This document shows positions 47,873 to 51,124 of a stretch of 51,124 bases of DNA, piece by piece (positions within the stretch are counted from its first letter, which is position 1; every line of letters begins with the position of its first letter). This DNA comes from an uncultured bacterium. GTDB taxonomy: Bacteria; Myxococcota_A; UBA796; CAJQPC01. The stretch spans positions 1 to 51,124 of the forward strand of contig CAJQPC010000146.1 of assembly GCA_905480105.1 (NCBI GenBank), read 5' to 3'. The notes under the pieces were generated by a model. It was not told the origin of the DNA. It did not search any database and saw only the letters and a program-made list of their open reading frames with translations. Both the position numbers and the translations under genes were made by a program.

Positions 47873-50115
47873 GACAGGAACTCCGGCAATGTGTTGCGCC
47901 ACGCTTGGTCTAATTCAGAGATGGGCAAGTCCACCAGGCCATCGATGACCACGCGGTCCCCACCGGACATGCCAAGCAGTGTCAGCGGAACATCCCCAAT
48001 CAAGGCTTGAACTTGGGCCAGTTTAGAGGGTTCGAATGCGATGATGGCGCGGCCATGACTCTCACCAAAGAGCAGAGCATCCTTGCGCTCTGTGGACTGT
48101 GGCAAGGTGACCTTGGCGCCAACGCCACCCAGGCAAGCCTCGGTCAACGCGACCGCAAGCCCCCCATCGCTCAAATCGTGCAAGTAAGGCACCTCGCCGC
48201 TGACCACCAAGGCGCGAAGGGCCGTGTGGAGAGCCCGCTCGGAGGGATAGTCAACCTGGGGCGGCATGCCGCGCTCCAAGCCGTGCCAGTGGTACAGGTA
48301 GATGCTGGCGCCCAAGTGCGCGCCCAGTTCACCGAGTAGGGCGATCTGCAGACCGGCTGCCGGCAAGGTGGGGTTGAGTTGAGGTAGCTTGCCTTGGTAC
48401 AGGCCGACCATCGCCAGTCCCGGTGTGGGGTGGATGGCGCTGGTGGTGTCCCCCACTGTGGTCTCGTTGTAGAGACTCACATTGCCAGAGACGACGGGAA
48501 CCTCCATGGCGCGGCACGCCTCCCCCATGCCCACGATGGATTGTGCAAACTGCCACATGATGTCGGGCTTTTCCGGGTTGCCGAAGTTCAGACAGTCTGT
48601 CAGCCCCAGCGGCACCGCTCCAACACAGGCCAGATTGCGAGCGGCCTCGGCCACCTGCCCTGCTGTTCCAGATGCGGGGTCCAAGTAGACGTGGCGTCCG
48701 TTGCAGTCTGCGACCAGACCCAGGTACTTGGTGCCCTTGCCGTGGTCATCCTGACCGAAGGCGCCCGGCTTGATGCGCACCAAAGCCGCATCGGCGCCTG
48801 GCTTGACCACGGTGTCGGTGCCGACCTCGTGGTCGTACTGACGGAAAATCCAGCTCTTATCTGCCACATCCGGGTGAGCCATCAGGCTGAGCAGCACAGC
48901 GCCCAGGTCACCCGGCTCCGGGATCTCAGGCAGAGTTTGAGCTTCGTCCAGCCAGGTAGGGCGAGACTGGGGTCGATCATAGGCGGGGGCCTCGTCCGTG
49001 AGCAGAGGTACGGGCATTGCTGCCACCTCCTGACCTTGCCAGCGACAACGCCACATGCCGTCCTGGGTCACCCGTCCAACCACCGCAGCGTGTAGGTCCC
49101 ACTTCTCAAAGATGGCCTTGACCTGGTCCTGGGTGCCCTCGCGGACCACCAGCAGCATGCGCTCCTGGCTCTCAGAGAGCAGCACTTCGTAGGGGGTCAT
49201 GCCCTGTTCCCGCATGGGGACCTGGTCCAGGTCCATCACAATGCCAGATCCACCACGTCCTGCCATCTCTACCGACGACGAGGTCAGGCCGGCTGCGCCC
49301 ATGTCCTGGATGCCAACGATGCAGTCTTCTTGCATCAGCTCCAGACAAGCTTCCAGCAGCAACTTCTCCATGAAGGGGTCACCCACTTGGACCGTAGGGC
49401 GCTTCTCTTCAGTGCCCTCGCCAAACTCCTCGCTGGCCATGGTGGCCCCGTGGATTCCGTCCCGACCTGTGGCCGCACCCACGTAGAGGATGGGATTCCC
49501 AACTCCTGCCGCCGTACCCAGGAAAATCCGGTCTTTGGCGACCACACCGACGGTAAAGGCGTTGACCAGGCAGTTGCCGTTGTAGCTCTCATGAAAGCGG
49601 GTCTCGCCGCCAACCGTAGGGATCCCCATGCAGTTGCCGTAGCCACCAATGCCCGCGACCACACCGGGCACAAGCTGCTTGGTCTTGGGCAGATCCAAAG
49701 AACCAAAGCGCAGAGAGTTGAGGTTCGCCACGGGACGGGCGCCCATGGTGAACACGTCCCGCAAAATGCCGCCTACCCCAGTGGCAGCGCCTTGGTAGGG
49801 CTCAATGAAGCTGGGATGGTTGTGGCTCTCCATCTTAAAGACAGCAGCCAAGCCGTCCCCCAAATCCACTGCTCCGGCGTTCTCACCGGGGCCGATGAGC
49901 ACATTGGGCCCTTTGGTGGGCAGAGTCTTGAGGTGAATGCGGCTGCTCTTGTAGGAGCAGTGCTCGCTCCACATCACAGAGAGCACACCCAGCTCGGTAT
50001 AGCTGGGGACGCGGCCGAGCACTTTGAGGGCGTGGGCGTACTCGCTCTCGCGGAGTCCATGCTCCTTGACCAGAGCGTCGTCGATGGGGAGGTCTGTGGG
50101 CAGGGCGCGGTTCAC
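47869..50115 (-). CDS. purL: Phosphoribosylformylglycinamidine synthase subunit PurL
   Basis: A 748-residue small-type PurL, the synthetase subunit that converts FGAR to FGAM using ammonia from PurQ, with PurS as bridge. Recognisable blocks: [20 protein letters not shown] near the start, [25 protein letters not shown], the [16 protein letters not shown] region, and the C-terminal [16 protein letters not shown]. The start is a GTG at 50115, overlapping the purQ stop (GTGA); its stop in turn overlaps purF by four bases. Middle gene of the leftward purine operon. Confidence 0.97.
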   Translation of the reverse strand: MNRALPTDLPIDDALVKEHGLRESEYAHALKVLGRVPSYTELGVLSVMWSEHCSYKSSRIHLKTLPTKGPNVLIGPGENAGAVDLGDGLAAVFKMESHNHPSFIEPYQGAATGVGGILRDVFTMGARPVANLNSLRFGSLDLPKTKQLVPGVVAGIGGYGNCMGIPTVGGETRFHESYNGNCLVNAFTVGVVAKDRIFLGTAAGVGNPILYVGAATGRDGIHGATMASEEFGEGTEEKRPTVQVGDPFMEKLLLEACLELMQEDCIVGIQDMGAAGLTSSSVEMAGRGGSGIVMDLDQVPMREQGMTPYEVLLSESQERMLLVVREGTQDQVKAIFEKWDLHAAVVGRVTQDGMWRCRWQGQEVAAMPVPLLTDEAPAYDRPQSRPTWLDEAQTLPEIPEPGDLGAVLLSLMAHPDVADKSWIFRQYDHEVGTDTVVKPGADAALVRIKPGAFGQDDHGKGTKYLGLVADCNGRHVYLDPASGTAGQVAEAARNLACVGAVPLGLTDCLNFGNPEKPDIMWQFAQSIVGMGEACRAMEVPVVSGNVSLYNETTVGDTTSAIHPTPGLAMVGLYQGKLPQLNPTLPAAGLQIALLGELGAHLGASIYLYHWHGLERGMPPQVDYPSERALHTALRALVVSGEVPYLHDLSDGGLAVALTEACLGGVGAKVTLPQSTERKDALLFGESHGRAIIAFEPSKLAQVQALIGDVPLTLLGMSGGDRVVIDGLVDLPISELDQAWRNTLPEFLS

Positions 50116-50807
50116 TTGGCCTCCAGGAAGCCTTGCAAGGCAGAGAACAGGGCGCGGCCATCGGCGCTGCCCAGGGCGGGGTCGGAGGCACGCTCGGGGT
50201 GGGGCATCATGCCGACGACGTTTCCGGCGGCGTTGCAGATCCCAGCGATGTCATGCACGGAGCCGTTGGGGGCCGCGCCGCTTTGACGCTCACCCTGTGC
50301 GTTCAGGTAGCGGAAGAGGACTTGCCCCTCGCCTTCCAGCCGGTCCAGGGTGTCCTGGTCGGCGAAGAAGTTGCCGTCGTGATGCGCAATGGGGATTCGC
50401 AGTGTCTCGGGCAGGCCCTTGGTAAAGGCCGTGTCCTTGCCCTCCTTTCCCAGCACCACCGTCTCGCAAATGAACTTCTGGTCCCGGTTGGAAAGCAGAG
50501 CACCGGGCAACAAGCCAGCCTCGGTCAAGACCTGAAAACCATTACAGATTCCCAGGACAGGACCACCAGAATTGGCGAATTCCATCACGGCGTTCATGAT
50601 GGGCGAGAAGCGCGCGATGGCGCCACAACGCAGATAGTCCCCGTAGGAGAACCCACCTGGGAGCAGCACCGCATCGGGCGCGCCCAGATCAGTCTCCTTG
50701 TGCCAGACGGCGCGGGCGGACAGCTCGGGGGTGTTGTTCACCGCCCAGCGAAGATCTGCATCACAGTTGGACCCAGGAAAGGTCAGCACCGCTACGTCGA
50801 AGGCCAT
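50112..50807 (-). CDS. purQ: Phosphoribosylformylglycinamidine synthase subunit PurQ
   Basis: A 231-residue class I glutamine amidotransferase that supplies ammonia to PurL. The nucleophile elbow is GICNGFQVL (Cys about residue 87) and the catalytic His-Glu is MMPHPERA near the C-terminus; [17 protein letters not shown] is the PurQ-type oxyanion block. It starts three bases after the purS stop and overlaps purL. The length is typical. Confidence 0.97.
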   Translation of the reverse strand: MAFDVAVLTFPGSNCDADLRWAVNNTPELSARAVWHKETDLGAPDAVLLPGGFSYGDYLRCGAIARFSPIMNAVMEFANSGGPVLGICNGFQVLTEAGLLPGALLSNRDQKFICETVVLGKEGKDTAFTKGLPETLRIPIAHHDGNFFADQDTLDRLEGEGQVLFRYLNAQGERQSGAAPNGSVHDIAGICNAAGNVVGMMPHPERASDPALGSADGRALFSALQGFLEAK

Positions 50808-50810
50808 GGA

Positions 50811-51047
50811 CTAATCTCCGATCTCAATGCGGTAGGACTCGATGACCGTGTTGGCGAGCAGCTTCTCGCACATGGCCTTCAGACGCTCTTCGGCGTCAGG
50901 TCGGTCTTCGAGCTTCAAGTCGATGACTTTGCCCAGTCGCAGGCTCTGCACCTCGCCGAAGCCCATGCTGTGCAGACCACCTTGAACGGCCTTGGCCGCG
51001 GGGTCGAGGACACCAGGCTTGAGATTCACAAATACGCGGGCGTTCAT
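50811..51047 (-). CDS. purS: Phosphoribosylformylglycinamidine synthase subunit PurS
   Basis: A 78-residue PurS, the small dimeric subunit that bridges PurL and PurQ in bacteria with split FGAM synthase. The pattern MNARVFVNLKPGVLDPAAKAVQGGL, then GFGEVQSLRLGKVIDL and CEKLLANTVIESYRIEI, is the standard PurS sequence. Its start overlaps the stop of the upstream gene by four bases (ATGA). Confidence 0.96.
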   Translation of the reverse strand: MNARVFVNLKPGVLDPAAKAVQGGLHSMGFGEVQSLRLGKVIDLKLEDRPDAEERLKAMCEKLLANTVIESYRIEIGD

Positions 51048-51124
51048 GCTTGGCTCCCATCAGCCAAGCTGTGGCCGAAGATTCGTTGGTACAGCTCTCG
51101 GTAGGTGTCGCTCAGGTCACCCAG
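51044..51124 (-). CDS. purC: Probable PurC C-terminus (5' part outside window)
   Basis: The last 26 codons of a gene running leftward from beyond the window edge, translating to a C-terminus with LSDTYRELYQRIFGHSL. SAICAR synthetases (PurC) commonly end with a similar L-S-x-x-Y-x-E-L-Y-x-R-x-x-G segment, and purC directly before purS is the Bacillus-type operon order. The stop overlaps the purS start (ATGA). The identity rests on this short match and on context. Confidence 0.65.
   Translation of the reverse strand: MGDLSDTYRELYQRIFGHSLADGSQA

Noticed and set aside
49330..50286. 318-codon plus-strand frame opposite purL/purQ
   Set aside because: Antisense shadow of strongly supported purine genes.

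Overview
The window is gene-dense, GC-rich chromosomal DNA from what looks like a myxobacterium-like deltaproteobacterium (Myxococcota or a close relative). The pointers are: a secreted protein with a MYXO-CTERM-like tail (Gly/Cys motif, hydrophobic stretch, RRR end); a C-terminal PilZ-type domain of the kind amplified in Myxococcus; a DUF4388 protein; many small lipoproteins; an alternative complex III operon; and an auxiliary Hsp70. The assignment is inference from gene content. No insertion sequence, prophage, CRISPR array or plasmid function was seen.

Layout. 1-6.4 kb: end of a TatT-like lipoprotein gene, tRNA-Leu(UAA), an Hsp70 paralogue with a CIRCE-like inverted repeat upstream and a strong terminator downstream, a large secreted M16 metalloprotease, and tRNA-Ala(GGC). 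6.5-12 kb: a coiled-coil small protein, an NAD(P)-binding protein, and a leftward four-gene cluster (cyclic-nucleotide-binding protein, secreted protein, thioredoxin-like protein, 5'-nucleotidase lipoprotein). 12-17 kb: methyltransferase plus DUF374 acyltransferase, facing a lipoprotein/hydrolase/membrane protein/TrmK run. 17-28 kb: carbamoyltransferase, a MYXO-CTERM-like secreted protein, an ethylmalonyl-CoA-decarboxylase-like crotonase, a FAD oxidoreductase, Nudix hydrolase, rsmD, a lipocalin-like protein, a bacterial FAN1 nuclease and pyruvate kinase. 28-31 kb: a lipoprotein hydrolase and an N-formylglutamate-amidohydrolase-like enzyme.

31.4-39.2 kb is a complete actABCDEF operon for alternative complex III, the quinol:electron-acceptor oxidoreductase that replaces cytochrome bc1. 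It is preceded by a leader hairpin, followed by a hairpin terminator, and has no cytochrome oxidase genes attached. ActB and ActF carry unusual histidine-rich C-terminal tails.

39.3-46.4 kb is the most unusual part. One gene encodes an N-terminal PilZ-like region, a proline-rich linker, DUF4388 and a degenerate J-like domain with no HPD. Another encodes an Hsp70 whose helical lid is replaced by a long acidic linker and a PilZ-type domain. They flank efp-epmA (elongation factor P and its lysine ligase). I propose, as inference only, that the two PilZ/chaperone proteins form an undescribed chaperone-signalling pair. 46.4-51.1 kb is the purine operon purC-S-Q-L-F (leftward, with 4-base start/stop overlaps at purC-S, purQ-L and purL-F), which runs towards the Hsp70-PilZ gene.

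Genes are packed tightly: several ATGA/GTGA overlaps, convergent 3' overlaps, frequent GTG/TTG starts supported by Shine-Dalgarno sequences, and three divergent pairs whose start codons lie only 13-20 bases apart.
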